Source: Yponomeuta sedellus (lineage: Eukaryota > Arthropoda > Insecta > Lepidoptera > Yponomeutidae). From it: a DNA stretch of 64,000 nt. The DNA lies in assembly GCA_934045075.1 (NCBI GenBank), contig OW203749.1, positions 5,980,804 through 6,044,803 on the forward strand. The letters are read 5' to 3'. The notes beneath the pieces are model-generated. The model had not been told where the DNA came from, did no database searches, and worked only from the letters and a program-made list of their open reading frames with translations. This document shows, piece by piece, positions 9,285 to 20,214 of the stretch. The translations under genes and the position numbers were made by a program. Every line of letters starts with the position of its first letter. The stretch's first letter is position 1.

Positions 9285-9664
9285 ATCGATATCAACCCAT
9301 GTATGTCCCCACTGCAGCTGGGGGCCTGGGGCACGGGTCTCTTCCTGCATCGGAGGAAGGTTAGACCATACTCCAACACGGGGGCCAAGTCCGGGTTGGT
9401 GGAAGATTGTAAGGTAGTGGCGGGCTTTACTGACAGAAGTTATTAAGCCGCCCATAAGGCCTCTGACTTGGCTTAACGACTGCCATTACATGGCAGCCGG
9501 CACCAACGGCTTAGCGTGCCTTGCGAAGCACGGAAGCGCTCGAAAAAAATGCCACTAGCGGTGGTCACGGAATGGTTACCCACCCAGTACCTGACCGCGC
9601 TAGTTGTTGCGTAACCCAGGTGATTGATTCCAACACTCGGTTCTACAGGGCCACGAGCGCTTCA
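9285..9664 (-). mobile_element. SINE-A, full length
   Basis: Read on the minus strand: head AAGCGCTCGTGGCCCTGTAG, then a 5S-rRNA-like segment with GGTTACGCAACAACTAGCGC and GGTACTGGGTGGGTAACC (degenerate box A and box C of the 5S internal promoter). The body is CGCTTCCGTGCTTCGCAAGG, and the tail CAGTGGGGACATACATGGGT ends in GATATC repeats. A short GGGGGCCTGG insertion sits in the tail. Confidence 0.8.
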
Positions 9665-10062
9665 GCGCTTGAAGTAAGCGTACATTATTAGGTATATTAT
9701 TAAAAAAGTACTAGATGTTATCGGTTTCTTTCAAACACTTAGATAATTTGTTAGACGATTTCTTAATACATATCGAATTACAAACTTTCACATTCAATGA
9801 CCGTAAACTGTTTCACGTACGAAAGTAGGTAGATGATTATTGGAATTGGTCTCAAGTTGGAGTCTTTTAACTTATTTACTTATTTAAGTGGGGCGTCACG
9901 CAATCCACGTTCGGTGGGTATTTAATTTGTACAACCTCCAAGATCGAGTAATTCTGTACTGTCGACATTTTATTTATTAGAAAGGAAAACCCTAAAGTTA
10001 CATTAGCTTGTATTACTAGCTTGTAAAGTTACATGAGCTTGTATAATGATACAAGCTCAGAG
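9665..10062. other. No gene seen
   Basis: AT-rich. A local duplication of AAAGTTACATTAGCTTGTAT / AAAGTTACATGAGCTTGTAT occurs near 9995-10045. Confidence 0.5.
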
Positions 10063-10372
10063 AAGCGCTCATGGCCCAGTCGAACCGAGTAATTGGAATC
10101 AATCACTTGAGTTAAGCAACAACAGGCGCGGTCGCATTATTATAGTGGCATTATTCCGAGCGCTTCCGTGCTTCGCAAGGCACGTAAAGCCGTTGGTGCC
10201 GGCTGTCATGTAATGGCTTGATAACTTCTGACAGTGAGACCCGCCACTCTTTTGCAATCCTCCGTCAACCCGGACGTGGCCCCCGTGGTGGAGTATTGCC
10301 TTACCTTCTTGCGATGTAGGAAAAGACCCGTGCCCCAGCAGTGGCGTCATACAAGGGTGGATATCGACATCA
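10063..10372 (+). mobile_element. SINE-A with internal deletion
   Basis: The 5S-like head (GTAATTGGAATCAATCACTT, GTTAAGCAACAACAGGCGCG) loses box C and is joined at GGTCGCATTATTATAG to the body. Tail GCAGTGGCGTCATACAAGGG. Confidence 0.75.
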
Positions 10373-10379
10373 GTAGCGC

Positions 10380-11028
10380 TCTATAAGATAAGATGCCTTG
10401 ATTGACATCAATAACTTAACATGCAACGACTAATCAATGTTTATGAAGCGAAATAATTGTGTTTGTCATTGTCAGCGAAATCATTTTTAAACTCAAAAAA
10501 TTAAAAATTATTTACTTCAGCTACGTTAAAAGTTACTGTTAAGCACCGTATGGTGCCCTACTTTTCTGTTTTAATAATAGGTACATATTTTATTTATAAA
10601 TCCGTGTTTATTCAATAATATATTACAAGACAATTAATACTAGCTAGAACAGAAACTTACTTTAAAAACTGACATAAGTAAAAAAGACAATACCTATGCA
10701 CAAAAAGTCAAAATAAAACCATAAAAAAGGTTTGTCGCCAACAGTTACTTTTCGTCAACAATGCGGAGTTTGACGTGCTGCCTAACTCACTATTCTGTTG
10801 AATTTCAGTTTTACAGTAGTGGTAGAAACATCTCTTAAGGTATCTCTGTCAGTGTTAACCTAATCCATTCTTCAGGCTCTCGCTAATCCCGGGACAGTCC
10901 TAGCTTTCAATTAACGTTATAACTATATCGCTAATATTTTAAGCCAGCAGATGGACATACGATTTCAGGTGTCTGTTAAAGTGTTGTCTATACAGAGTTA
11001 TTGATTTAGGTCTTGGATGAATAAAAAG
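10380..11028. other. No gene seen
   Basis: AT-rich intron of the RasGEF gene without a repeat I can assign. Confidence 0.5.
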
Positions 11029-11034
11029 CATAAC

Positions 11035-11332
11035 TTAGCACGGGTTAGTGCATTAAAAATTATATTAATCATGTGGGTACAGCGATATCATTCCGATGTA
11101 AAACCTAACTGCAAAGTAGGTACTCGGGGCTGCAAGTGATGCAAATTACTTCAGCCAGATGTCGCTGCCTGTACGCAATACAGAGAGTATTGTAAAGAGG
11201 TCCGAAATTTCACTTATCCAGGGTAGTAGCCTATTGGCTCAGTTGGGAGAGCGCTGGCACGGTTAGCCAGAGGTCGCGGGTGCGAGTCCCGGCATGGGTG
11301 GAATTTTTAGCCTCTAAATAGGTTTTTAAAAT
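11035..11332 (+). mobile_element. SINE-B, permuted copy
   Basis: Starts with the tail of one unit (TTAGCACGGGTTAGTGCATT), runs through a whole leader and tRNA-like head, and stops at AAATAGGTTTTTAAAA, the same internal site where the foldback copies end. CATAAC stands on both sides (11029-11034, 11333-11338). This is best read as a piece of a tandem transcript. Confidence 0.7.
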
Positions 11333-11514
11333 CATAACATGTTTTATAACACGTTTTTTCCAAAAAAGTGAAACTCAGAAATCTTAGCAACTGTGACAAC
11401 TATTTTTATAATCTACAGTCTAGAACCTAGGATCAACAACCTCGGACTTGAATTGATTTCCGCTAAAAACGGCCGTTTTTGGCCAAATTGCTTCAAATGT
11501 TATGTACATTCTTG

Positions 11515-11862
11515 GACCTTGGCTCTTCCTGCATCGCAAGAAGGTTAGGCCATACTTCACCACGGGAGCCAAGTCCGGGTTGGTGTAGAATTGTTAGACA
11601 GTGGCGGGCAGTCAGTAACAGTAAGTCAGAAGTTATTAAGCCGCCCACAAGGCCTCTGACATGGCTTAACGACTGCCATTAAATGACAGCCTGTACCAAC
11701 AGCTTAACGTGCCTTGTGAAGCACGGAAACGCTTGAAAAATTGCCACTAGCGGTAGTCACGGGACGGTTACCCGTCCTGCACCTGACCGCGCCTGTTGTT
11801 GCTTAACTCCAGCGATTATTGTTCCAATCACTCGGTTCGCCTAGGCCACGAGCGCTTTACCA
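11515..11862 (-). mobile_element. SINE-A, 3'-shortened
   Basis: Complement of SINE-A from the GATGCAGGAAGAG point to the head CGCTCGTGGCCTAGGCG. The 5S-like head keeps GAGTTAAGCAACAACAGGCG and a box C GGTAACCGTCCCGTGAC. Confidence 0.8.
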
Positions 11863-11924
11863 CTCCACAATAAGGATGTTAAAACATTGCGGATATCTTA
11901 ATCTTCGTTAATTTTATTATACCG

Positions 11925-12066
11925 TACGTGTGCATATCACTCCAATTAATCCTAAACGGCTGGACAGATTTGAATGATTTTTTTGGATACGTTTTGGTGG
12001 CGCCCTGGATGGTTTAGATTCTCAAATCAGAATCGTTTGGAACACAATGTCCGTCGGGTCCGCTAG
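11925..12066 (+). mobile_element. Helitron-like 3' piece
   Basis: GGCTGGACAGATTTGAATGA in the middle and the end GTCGGGTCCGCTAG followed by T match non-autonomous Helitrons of insects (terminal CTAG, inserted before T). The left border is not defined. Confidence 0.4.
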
Positions 12067-12222
12067 TTAAGTCCTATATAATAATAACGTAAAAATTATC
12101 TATTTCAGTCTTAAGAACCATAATCTATTGTTCTACAAATCTACCATCTATTTATTGATCTCAACACTGCTTAATTGTATAAAAGTATAGTATTTTCTAA
12201 TGTTAACACGAGCAATAGACAT

Positions 12223-12346
12223 AATTAAAACTGTTTTTATACGGATTCAACTCGTTTGTTATTTTTTTTTTTCGTCGAAACGTCGGAAAATTGTAAAAAA
12301 AATAATATAATAAACGAGTGAAATCCGTATAAAAACAGTTTTAATT
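12223..12346. mobile_element. MITE, AATTAAAACTG ends (copy 1)
   Basis: Inverted ends of about 35 bp: AATTAAAACTGTTTTTATAC at the left and its complement at the right, both continuing into CGGATT...AACTCGTTT. The left flank AACACGAGCAATAGACAT matches the right flank of copy 2 at 51487-51636, so the true element is longer than the core given. Confidence 0.75.
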
Positions 12347-12349
12347 GTA

Positions 12350-13525
12350 TACAGGTATTTTTGGTTCTCTATTACAAATGCTTGCGTTGATTGTTCGCAC
12401 GTCACTTAAGCAGGTTCTGGCATAATGCCAGCGTCACGACTTGTCCACTGACAGCCCGGGACATACGATGCTGAGTCTAGAACCTTTTTTGGCACCATGA
12501 CACACAGCGCCTCCACCAGCTAAGCTCCTTTGCCACGGGTGTATGATGTTTTACTATTAATTTAATCACTGGTATTTCTTATCTTAATTGTGTTCTTTAA
12601 CTAGCTATGTTATTATTTAAAAACCTATTTATTTATGTTATAATTTTTAAGATTTTTATATGTGTTGTGGTATTTGAATAAATGTACTTATACTGGGAAA
12701 GTAGTGTTGTTTTGATCTGATTATTGCGTGGAAAATGCTGCTTCCCTCCCTAGAGAGAGAAAACTCCGTACTACTCTATCTACGGAAAACTCATTCAAAT
12801 TACTTCGGAATGAACTTTAAAAATAAAACTACTGTCAGTTGTGAAAAGTTTTATGTAAAAAAAAGCTAATTAAGAAAAATGCTGCGGCCATGTGAGCTTC
12901 TAAGCAGCCAGTGTGAACTTAGCGCAAACTTCTTTGAGCGGAATAAGCCGCAACAATTACCTGGTGAGTTCCATATTTAAAATTTAAGAAGTCGACAGAA
13001 ATTGGCGGGATAGTAATCTGTTATATGTATCTGTAACGGAATTAGAAAAAAATGGTAATAATTTTATATGCTAAGATTTGAATATTAAAATGAGTTTTTA
13101 TTTTCCTCTTTCAAAATGAAAAGTAGAGTCTTAAACACGGGTAAAAAATTCAATTCCTACTCGGACTATAGTCGTCTAAAGACCTCGGGAATTGATTCTT
13201 TCGACCCTCGGCTAACAATCTACTATTTCTTTTCAATTCTATTTATTTCAAGTAGCAGCTCCCTGCAGATACCTTTTACTAATCTACGGGGCATCCTCAA
13301 TTAACAATATTACTTGAGCACCGTTTGCCTCGTATTAAACAATTCATTGACGGCTGCCGGACACACCTCGCTCGTGTTTGTTATTAGTTAATTGCACGGT
13401 TTCCACTATACGAGCTTATATCACCAATGCGCAATTCCCGAAGCGTGTCAATACATCTGCCATTTTATATTTTATATTGTGAATCACTCGTAGCCCCGGC
13501 TGCCTGAGTGATCATAATCGATCAC
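12350..13525. other. No gene seen
   Basis: AT-rich with scattered short direct repeats. A 62-codon reading frame at 13116-13304 has no features of a real gene. Confidence 0.45.
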
Positions 13526-13529
13526 GAAG

Positions 13530-13640
13530 GTTTGCAGGAAGAAATCTCTTACAGAGATAAGCTCGCCTTTGAACATGTCATTTCTTATGTAATGTCCTAT
13601 TTAACGTTTCGTGTCCAATAAAGTATAATTATAAATTATA
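13530..13640 (+). mobile_element. LINE 3' end (second AGAGATAAGCTCGCC copy)
   Basis: AGGAAGAAATCTCTTACAGA ... GTTTCGTGTCCAATAAAGTA then AATTATA repeats. The SINE-D at 13651 entered its A/T tail. Confidence 0.55.
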
Positions 13641-13650
13641 ATTATAAGGT

Positions 13651-13898
13651 CGTCGTCAGGCTATACTAGTCCACTGCTGGACATAGCCCTCCCCTAAAGA
13701 GCGCCACGTTGTGCTATCATAGGGGGTAATGCCCATAATCCCCACGCTGGGCGTGCGGGTTGGGGATCGCAATTCGGTGCAATTGTACTGCAGGGGGTGC
13801 TGTTTCCTACCCCCCGGTTTGTGTCCCTTAGCCGCCTTTTACGACACCCGCGGGAAGAATTGGGTTGGTGCTATTCTCTAGGCCGACACCACACAGCA
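13651..13898 (-). mobile_element. SINE-D, full length, clean insertion
   Basis: A perfect 10-bp duplication ATTATAAGGT flanks it (13641-13650 and 13899-13908). On the minus strand it runs from TGCTGTGTGGTGTCGGCCTA through CCGCGGGTGTCGTAAAAGGC and the GGGGTAGGAAACAGCACCCC region to TAGTATAGCCTGACGACG. It is 248 bp long, the same as the copy at 56301-56548. Confidence 0.88.
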
Positions 13899-13913
13899 AT
13901 TATAAGGTATAGT

Positions 13914-13936
13914 AATATATATATATATATATATGT
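13914..13936. repeat. (AT)n microsatellite
   Basis: About 11 AT units next to the SINE-D target site. Confidence 0.9.
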
Positions 13937-13949
13937 ATAGCAACATAGG

Positions 13950-14105
13950 GCGCGTTCAGTGGATGGATGGGTGACTGTTTATGACTAAAGCTAGTGGCAT
14001 TTTTCCAAGCGGTTCCGTGCTTCGCAAGGCACGTTAAGCAGTTGGTGCCGACTGCCGTCGATAGATGGCAGTTGTCAAGCCAAGTCAGAAGCCTTTGGGC
14101 AGTTT
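13950..14105 (+). repeat. SINE-A middle fragment
   Basis: GCTAGTGGCATTTTTCCAAG, CTTCGCAAGGCACGTTAAGC and GTTGTCAAGCCAAGTCAGAA match the body of SINE-A. The head survives only as GCGCGTTCAG...GGATGGATGGGTGACTG. Confidence 0.7.
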
Positions 14106-14524
14106 AGGTGATATGAGTTGATTCGCTGGATTTGTACAATGTCGTCCTCTTTAGTTCTAATTACAAGCAGCCGCATTCCAGTGTTTTCTATCCCAGAAAG
14201 ATTATCTCGCTGGGATGGAAAATATTGGAATCATTTATGTCAATGAACGATGCCCTCTTTTCTATATAAAGGGATCATTAATAAATTTTAATTAAAAAAG
14301 TACGTAAAATACAAAAAATTAATATGTTAACTACATTAAGATAATTTTGTTATGTAAATTCTAATGTTATTCTGATTGTCAGCGAAAACCTGTTATTGGC
14401 TTTAAATCTAATTCATCTTATTCTATGTAAAAATGCCTCGTGTATAAGCTGTTGGTTTTCCAATAAACAATAAAACAAAACAAGTTTGAAAACTTCTAAC
14501 AATAAGACCAGCCTCTAGTCTTGC

Positions 14525-14793
14525 AAGCCGGCGGCTAAGTCCGGGTTGGTCGAGGATTGTAAGACAGTGGCGAGCCTTACTGTTAGAAGTTATCAAGCCA
14601 CCAATAAGGCCTCTGACATGGCTTATCGACTGCCATTACATGACAACCGGCACCAACGGCTTAGCGTGCCTTGCGAAGCGCTCGGAAAACATGCCACTAC
14701 CGGACGGTCACCTATCCTGCATCTGACCGCGCCCGTTGTTGCTTAACTCAAGTGATTGATTCCAATCACTCGGTTCGACTAGGCCACGAGCGC
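14525..14793 (-). mobile_element. SINE-A, 3'-truncated
   Basis: Complement of head CGCTCGTGGCCTAGTCGAAC through to CCAACCCGGACTTAGCC. The head still shows GAGTTAAGCAACAACGGGCG; about 100 bp of tail is missing. Confidence 0.75.
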
Positions 14794-14944
14794 TTGGTTA
14801 CGTAATTGGCAATAGGCTATTTGACAGATTTCTGAAAACTTCTTTTGCTGTCGGATTTATGCCAAATCCATATAGCCTAGGGCATGGAGCACATGCGAAC
14901 AAATATTCATCGCGAATATTCAGTTGTGAGCAATTGCTCAGTTA

Positions 14945-15090
14945 TTATAACGTAACCTCACGCCTGTATCCCAGAGGGGTAGGCAGAAACCAGGGGCTGC
15001 CACTCGCCACGATCCTGACAGATCACCTTCGCTTCATCAACGTCCATAAGTCGTTGCATAAGCTCACAATTAATGCGAATATTCACATCG
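14945..15090 (-). mobile_element. LINE-K C-terminal scrap
   Basis: Minus-strand peptide MQRLMDVDEAKVICQDRGEW then QPLVSAYPSGIQA and a stop, the last about 35 codons of LINE-K. Confidence 0.7.
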
Positions 15091-15526
15091 AGTGAATTTC
15101 CAATGTTACCTTTAGACGTAAAACTTAAATGCCTAGGCGACGCTGTAACGAGCCTGTTCAGCTCGTCAAACACCTGTTACAGAATACATTCGCGGGACAT
15201 AAAGAGAGGCTTAACTTTATTGCGTGTCGCATAAAATTTTGCGACACCTCTTACCCTCTGAGGGTTAAATTAGTGATGGGAACCGATTACAATTTTTAGC
15301 ACCGGTGTTTTCCAATTACTTTTAGAAACAAAAAAACCGGTTTTTTCTTTCAATCATAAAATTATCACGATATTTTATGAAAAGATAAAAAAATTAATTG
15401 ATTAAGTATTCTTGACAGAAACGCCGAATAAAATTTAAAAGCCCATTTTTCGTGATGTTCCGTTCGGTTGCGAGTCAGCAAATCACGGCTCGCTTGCACG
15501 TTCGCTACTGACTGAAGCAACAACTG

Positions 15527-15855
15527 GCTTAAGCAAATTGCATCACTTACAGCCCCGACTACCTACTTTGCAGTTAGTTTTTACATCGGAACGATATCAC
15601 TGTACCCACATGATTATACTATTTTTATTTTTAATGCACTAACCCGTGCTAAGGACAAATTTAAAAACCTATTTTCGCTGCTTGATATAATATCAAGTCG
15701 CTGCCTGTACGTAATACAGAGAATAGTGTAAAGAGGTTGGAAATTTCACTGATGCCGGTGAGTCGCCCATTGGCTCAATTGGTAGAGCACTGGCACGGAT
15801 AGCCAGAGGTTGCGGGTTCGAATCCCGGCATGGGTGAAATTTTTACCCTCTAAAT
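15527..15855. repeat. SINE-B foldback remnant
   Basis: Inverted leader and tail (15527-15672, ending AATTTAAAAACCTATTTT), a 22-bp AT palindrome (CTTGATATAATATCAAG), then plus-strand leader, tRNA-like head (15767-15839) and a stop at AAATAGGTTTTTAAAC. The outer plus-strand end is the same internal site as in the other foldbacks. No clear target duplication. Confidence 0.7.
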
Positions 15856-16204
15856 AGGTTTTTAAACTACAAAAATTTATCAACAAATTGTTGAAATAAC
15901 CGGTTTAAAAAAACGGTATTCATCGATTTTGTTAAAACTTCTTCACGTCACTAGCTCAAATGATATAATATCATAGATAGCCTAGAAATTTCAGCATCGT
16001 TTTGACAGATTACCCTAGTCCTAAAACGATTAGGGCTATTAGCGCTGAGTCTCTGGAAAAGTAAGTAAATAGATATTTCGTATATCTTGGACCGAACGCC
16101 GCACAAACGTATATATTCTAGAAGAACTTCACATAAAGACGAGGCCCTCCACAATCTGTACCCAACGCATCCTGAAGTTCTTCAGATATACCGTCCAACA
16201 CGGG

Positions 16205-16386
16205 CCAGATAACTGGAATATGTTATCATCACCGGTCGTGCGAACGGGAAACGAAGCAGAGGACGAGCACTAACGCGTTGGACAGACATAATAACTAAAG
16301 CTTCGGGAGGGACATTAAAAGCAGCCATACATCGGGCGCATAATCGAATCAAATGGAGAGAGCTGGTGGCGGAAGCTGCCCCATAG
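16205..16386 (+). mobile_element. LINE ORF2 C-terminal fragment
   Basis: One frame reads VIITGRANGKRSRGRALTRW, then TDIITKASGGTLKAAIHRAH and NRIKWRELVAEAAP plus stop. GRPLTRW.D followed by WR.LV is the usual end of reverse transcriptases of Jockey-like and related LINEs. Decayed coding sequence probably extends left to about 16090, and a (GAA)n tail follows at 16425. Confidence 0.7.
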
Positions 16387-16811
16387 TCACGTCCCTCAGC
16401 CATAAGGAAACCACAAAGAAGAAGAAGAAAATAAATATTAAACTAATCCAAGGATACATAAATGAATTTCTGATTGACAGTTATATTATAAGTCATATAA
16501 TTTATCTACAGACAGCTTTGAAAATGTCATGATGATATACGTTTACATAGTTATTCACTGATTAGAGCTTATCCCTGAATAAAAATATAGATGGTATGCG
16601 CCAAGTCACTGGATAAGAAAGTAAATAGATAATTACCTACTTATGCAGGGATTATTTATTTATAGATACCTCCGCAAATGTCATGGTGCAAGACGCTGTT
16701 GTATACTGGATAGATCTGATCCCTGGGCACTGCCACTTCTGCTAATTCATTGAGCTATGTTTGATAGGTATTGGCGAATAACTTCGTTTCGGATTCAATC
16801 GCGAAGTATAG

Positions 16812-16831
16812 CTCTCTCTCTCTCTCTCTCT
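16812..16831. repeat. (CT)10 microsatellite
   Basis: Pure CT dinucleotide run. Confidence 0.95.
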
Positions 16832-16861
16832 AACGGTGTATCTATTGGTCTCTGCATCTTC

Positions 16862-17100
16862 GTAATACAGTTCAGTGGCATCTTCACTCACACTAGATGG
16901 GTGAAGGGACCACTTAGATGCTGCAATGCCTGGGAGATGGGTGTCAGATGGTCTAGACTTGCGCAGTATCTATAAAACCCAGACAGCTTAGTCAGCCTAG
17001 TCCACAGAAAGACTAGTCAATACGTGCGGAGCGAACCAAGCCACGGGTTTCCTCGCGATGTTTTCCTTCACCGTTAGCGTGTGGTGTTAAATTACATTAC
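16862..17100 (-). repeat. SINE-C, 5'-truncated and rearranged
   Basis: Complement of the SINE-C tail (TTCAGTGGCATCTTCACTCA), middle (GACAGCTTAGTCAGCCTAG) and AAGCCACGGGTTTCCTCGCG block. It ends at TTCACCGTTAGCGTGTGGTG. Confidence 0.65.
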
Positions 17101-17274
17101 ATTTACATACAGGCACATACATTGCTTCTGGCCTCACACTAGGATACCCTGTGTCGTGGGAACCAGAAACAACGACGTCACAAACATGTAAACATCCAAG
17201 ACCAGGGCTTTTTTTTAAACTATAGTTTCGCAAATGTAAGTAACTTTGAATTTAAACAAAGTGACTGGTACATC

Positions 17275-17385
17275 AACTCCACCCACCCGGACTCGGCCCC
17301 CGTGGTGGAGTATGGCCTAACCGTTCTGCTATACAGGAAGAGACCCGTGCTCCATCAGTGGGGACATACAAGGGCTGACATCGGA
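17275..17385 (+). repeat. SINE-A tail fragment
   Basis: CCACCCGGACTCGGCCCCCG, TGGTGGAGTATGGCCTAACC and CAGTGGGGACATACAAGGGC. Confidence 0.75.
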
Positions 17386-17471
17386 TTGGTATATGCCCGC
17401 ACTGGTTCTCTCGCTTCAGAGTCCACAGTTCTGCCACTGAGCTGCCACCGGTGCCACCACTAACGGTGTCT

Positions 17472-17812
17472 TCTTCTTCTTCAGACTATATTAGTCCACT
17501 GCTGGACATAGCCCTCCCCTAATCAGCGCCATAGCGCCCTGTCTTTAGCTTACCGCATCCAGCATCTGCCTGCAGTTTTTTGCAGATCATCATCCCACCT
17601 AGTCGGAGGACGTCCTACACTACGTTTGCCGAGTCGCGGTCTCCACTCAAGAACGCGTTTACTCCAACGGTTGTTGGTTCTTCGCGTGATATGGCCAGCC
17701 CACTGCCACTTCAGCTTGCTGATTCTCTGAGCTATGACGATAACTTTGGTTCTCTGTCGGATGCTTTCGTTACGAATCCTATCCTTCAGAGAAACTCCGA
17801 GCTGATCTCTCT
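17472..17812 (-). mobile_element. 5'-truncated RTE LINE abutting exon 3
   Basis: 7-bp duplication GGTGTCT on both sides (17465-17471, 17813-17819). The minus strand reads LGVSLKDRIRNESIRQRTKV, KLKWQWAGHITRRTNNRWSK and GRPPTRWDDDLQKTAGRCWM. It is less decayed than the copy at 3289. Its 5' end with the target repeat stops 15 bp from the exon 3 donor, so it occupies the very start of the 10.3-kb intron. Confidence 0.88.
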
Positions 17813-17833
17813 GGTGTCTGGAATATAACAAAC

Positions 17834-18007
17834 CTCAGTTCCCTCAGAAAGGCCCCGAAGAACGGGATGAGTCGGCACTCGGGCATCGCCAGCGCCCGGC
17901 CCAAGGCTCTCTCGTACTCCGCTGATAGCAGGGCGGCAGATAGAAAGTCCAGCGCCGGGAGCGGCTCGTCCGATATACTGCACCAGAAGGACTTCAACTT
18001 GGTTGAT
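17834..18007 (-). CDS. Exon 3: RasGEF C-terminal helical bundle
   Basis: 174 bp. The acceptor TTGGTTCCCAG is followed by one base completing a Lys codon, then STKLKSFWCSISDEPLPALD, YERALGRALAMPECR and LIPFFGAFLREL. IPFFGAFLREL corresponds to the conserved P.LG..L.DL motif of RasGEF domains. The donor is taken as TGAG|GTTTGT, leaving two bases AG; exon 4 supplies A, giving Arg. The frame stays open past the donor only into an RTE LINE fragment whose target duplication starts 15 bp downstream. A near-perfect copy of the acceptor junction sits about 0.84 kb upstream in the gene at 18828-18864. Confidence 0.85.
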
Positions 18008-18063
18008 CTGGGAACCAAGAGAATGCTTAAAATTATCAAATTAAATCATAGTTATATATTAAA

Positions 18064-18235
18064 CTAGCTGACCCAGCGAACTTCGTACCTCCTAACAGTC
18101 GATTTTTTTTCCCTCTGTAAGAACCATCCTCGTACTTCAAGGAATATTCTAAAAAAAGAATTAGCGAAATCGGTTCAGCTGACTTTGAGATTTGCGCTTA
18201 CCGACACATTCAGCGATTCATTTTTATAATAAAGT
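18064..18235 (-). mobile_element. Helitron-like non-autonomous element
   Basis: Begins (minus strand) TTATAAAAATGAATCGCTGA and ends GCTGGGTCAGCTAG before T. It is the counterpart, in the other orientation, of 44068-44254. Confidence 0.55.
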
Positions 18236-18827
18236 TGGGTCTAATCACGATTATTTATTGGGTAAAACGTATAATAAACTTATTTTACTTATTTGAGTAT
18301 CGCGTACATAATAGGTAAGTAAAATAAGCCTCTACTTTGACTTTGATTTGTGGCGAAGAAGTAACTCAAGTTCTTTGATCTGCGAACTGTTATGTCCGGT
18401 TCCCCGCCTCACCTATATTTTGTCATTCTCAGCACTAAAGAGCAAATAAAAGCGTTTTTCCACGCACATCGCGCAGCAGTCACAACAGTCACACAACAGT
18501 CACAGTAGTCAAGAGCAGTCATGCATAATCTTTATCAGTAGTCTTCACTTAGTATCAAAATGTAGTCCGTTCTAGTGTCTCTGTTTCCAAATTATTATTA
18601 ACGTGTTTCGGTGCCATCAATAAACTGCGACAGTGTACTTGGCGATTTGATTTTGAACCCCCGGAGCCTGCGCTGCCTAACAGAACGAAGAATGCGCAAA
18701 TTAATAATTTCCATACAAATTTTGACTCCAATCACTTGTCCCTGACCCTAGAGTCTACTAAAAGTTAAATTCAAGATAGAGTTTACTGTATAGTACAGAA
18801 ATTATAGAGTTGACTGACTTTTAGTGG

Positions 18828-18864
18828 AGAAGGACTTCAACTTGGTTGATCTGGGAACGAAGAG
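18828..18864. repeat. 37-bp copy of the exon 3 acceptor junction
   Basis: This stretch matches 17985-18021 with a single mismatch (G for C). It therefore carries the last 14 bp of the intron, the AG acceptor and the first 23 bases of exon 3, in the same orientation. It lies between two arms of an AT-rich repeat containing CTAGAGTCCACTAAAAGT. Seen directly; how it arose (repair filler, capture by an element, local duplication) is not known. It could act as a decoy acceptor. Confidence 0.9.
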
Positions 18865-18937
18865 GTCCTAGAGTCCACTAAAAGTCAAATTAAAGGTAGA
18901 GTTTACTCTACCTGACCTTGACTACCTTAAATATAAT

Positions 18938-19231
18938 GATTTAGGTACAGCAATATCATTCCGATGTAAAACCTAACTGCAAAGTAGGTACTCGGGGCTG
19001 CACTTGATGCAAATTACTTAAGCCAAATGCCGCTGCTTGTACGTAATACAGAGAATATTGTAGAGGTTCGAAATTTCACTGATGCCGGCGAGTCGCCCAT
19101 TAGCTCAGTTGGAAGAGCACTGGCACGGATAGCCAGAGGTCACGGGTTCGAGTCCCGGCATGGGTGGAATTTTTAGCCTCTAAATAGGTTTTTTAAAATT
19201 GTCCTTAGCGAGGGTTAGTGCATTAAAAAGA
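18938..19231 (+). mobile_element. SINE-B, simple full-length copy
   Basis: Leader (GGTACAGCAATATCATTCCG ... GAAATTTCACTGATGCCGGC), tRNA-like head 19094-19166 with A box TTAGCTCAGTTGG and B box GGTTCGAGTCC, then the tail CCTCTAAATAGG ... TTAGTGCATTAAAAAGA. Flanked by ATATAAT (18931-18937, 19232-19238). This is the reference layout for the family; there is no inversion here. Confidence 0.82.
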
Positions 19232-19239
19232 ATATAATT

Positions 19240-19800
19240 TGAGAAACCTTGACTTAGACTATCTAGACTTTAACTTTTATACCAAAAACAAAAATTAAAA
19301 ATACGTATATAAATTAGAGGATATCTCAACTTCAAAGCTTCAAATTGCCAAACCACGATAGAAAGGCGTGATAATTAATCCCGTAGTCTCTCTCTGAAAG
19401 AACGCCTGGCAAAGGATCGTATGGCTACATAAAAAAGTGCGTGCTCCGGCAAGCCGTATCCTGTATCAAAGAACTCACAAATCAAGAGAATCCCCGCAGT
19501 GGAAGCATGAAGCATCCTTCAAAGGCCATTAAATCAAGGCTATACATAAATGAAGCGCGAATTAGCGGGTTGAAAACTTCGTTAGCGAGTAATGCGCGGC
19601 GGTGTTATTTCCCTGGGGCCCTTCGACTGACGTCCTACAACCTTGCCGCTGTATAACAAGGGCCTTGTGCTGCAGGAGCGCGAGGACTTAGCCCAATAAT
19701 AGTGAAAACTAGCCAAGTACATGTAGAGCCTCGCGCAGTGTACGGTTCCGTAAAAAGAGGGATTTTATTATGTGGTACGTATATTCTAGTATATTTTAGT
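19240..19800. other. No gene seen
   Basis: Unassigned intron sequence. It is moderately GC-rich at 19440-19740, with a scrap of the GGTTCCGTA repeat at 19738-19760; no splice-bounded frame was found. Confidence 0.4.
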
Positions 19801-19802
19801 AT

Positions 19803-20200
19803 AAGCGGTGGTAGCTCAGTAGGTAGAACCATGGACTGGCAAGCGAGAGCCCCAGGTTCGATCCCGAGTGCGGGCATGTACCAATGACTTTGTTTAATTT
19901 CAAAGTTACGTACATTTGCGAATTTGTAGTCGCAATACCACACGCTAACGGTGAAGGAAAACATCGCGAGGAAACCCGCGGCTTGGTTGGCTCCGCACGT
20001 ATTGACTAGTCTTTCCTGTGGGCTAGGCCGACTAAGCTGTCAGGATGGTATAGGTGCTAGGCAAGCCTACACCATCTATAAAACTATGTCCCAGGCACTA
20101 CAGCGTCGGAGTGGTCCCTTCACCCATCTAGTGTGAGTGAAGATACCCTGGACGCTGTATAAATCATCTCATTAAGTAGATGCAAAAAAGGCCAATATTA
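19803..20200 (+). mobile_element. SINE-C, full length
   Basis: tRNA-like head GCGGTGGTAGCTCAGTAGGT with B box GGTTCGATCCC (intact here), the same body and tail as 7882-8275, ending GCAAAAAAGGCCAATATTA then ATT repeats. The intact B box makes this the better-preserved copy. Confidence 0.82.
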
Positions 20201-20214
20201 TTATTATTATATTC

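Noticed and set aside
17550..17831. Extension of exon 3 into the neighbouring 93-codon frame
   Set aside because: That frame is RTE LINE coding (GVSLKDRIRNE) bounded by a target duplication, not part of the RasGEF gene.
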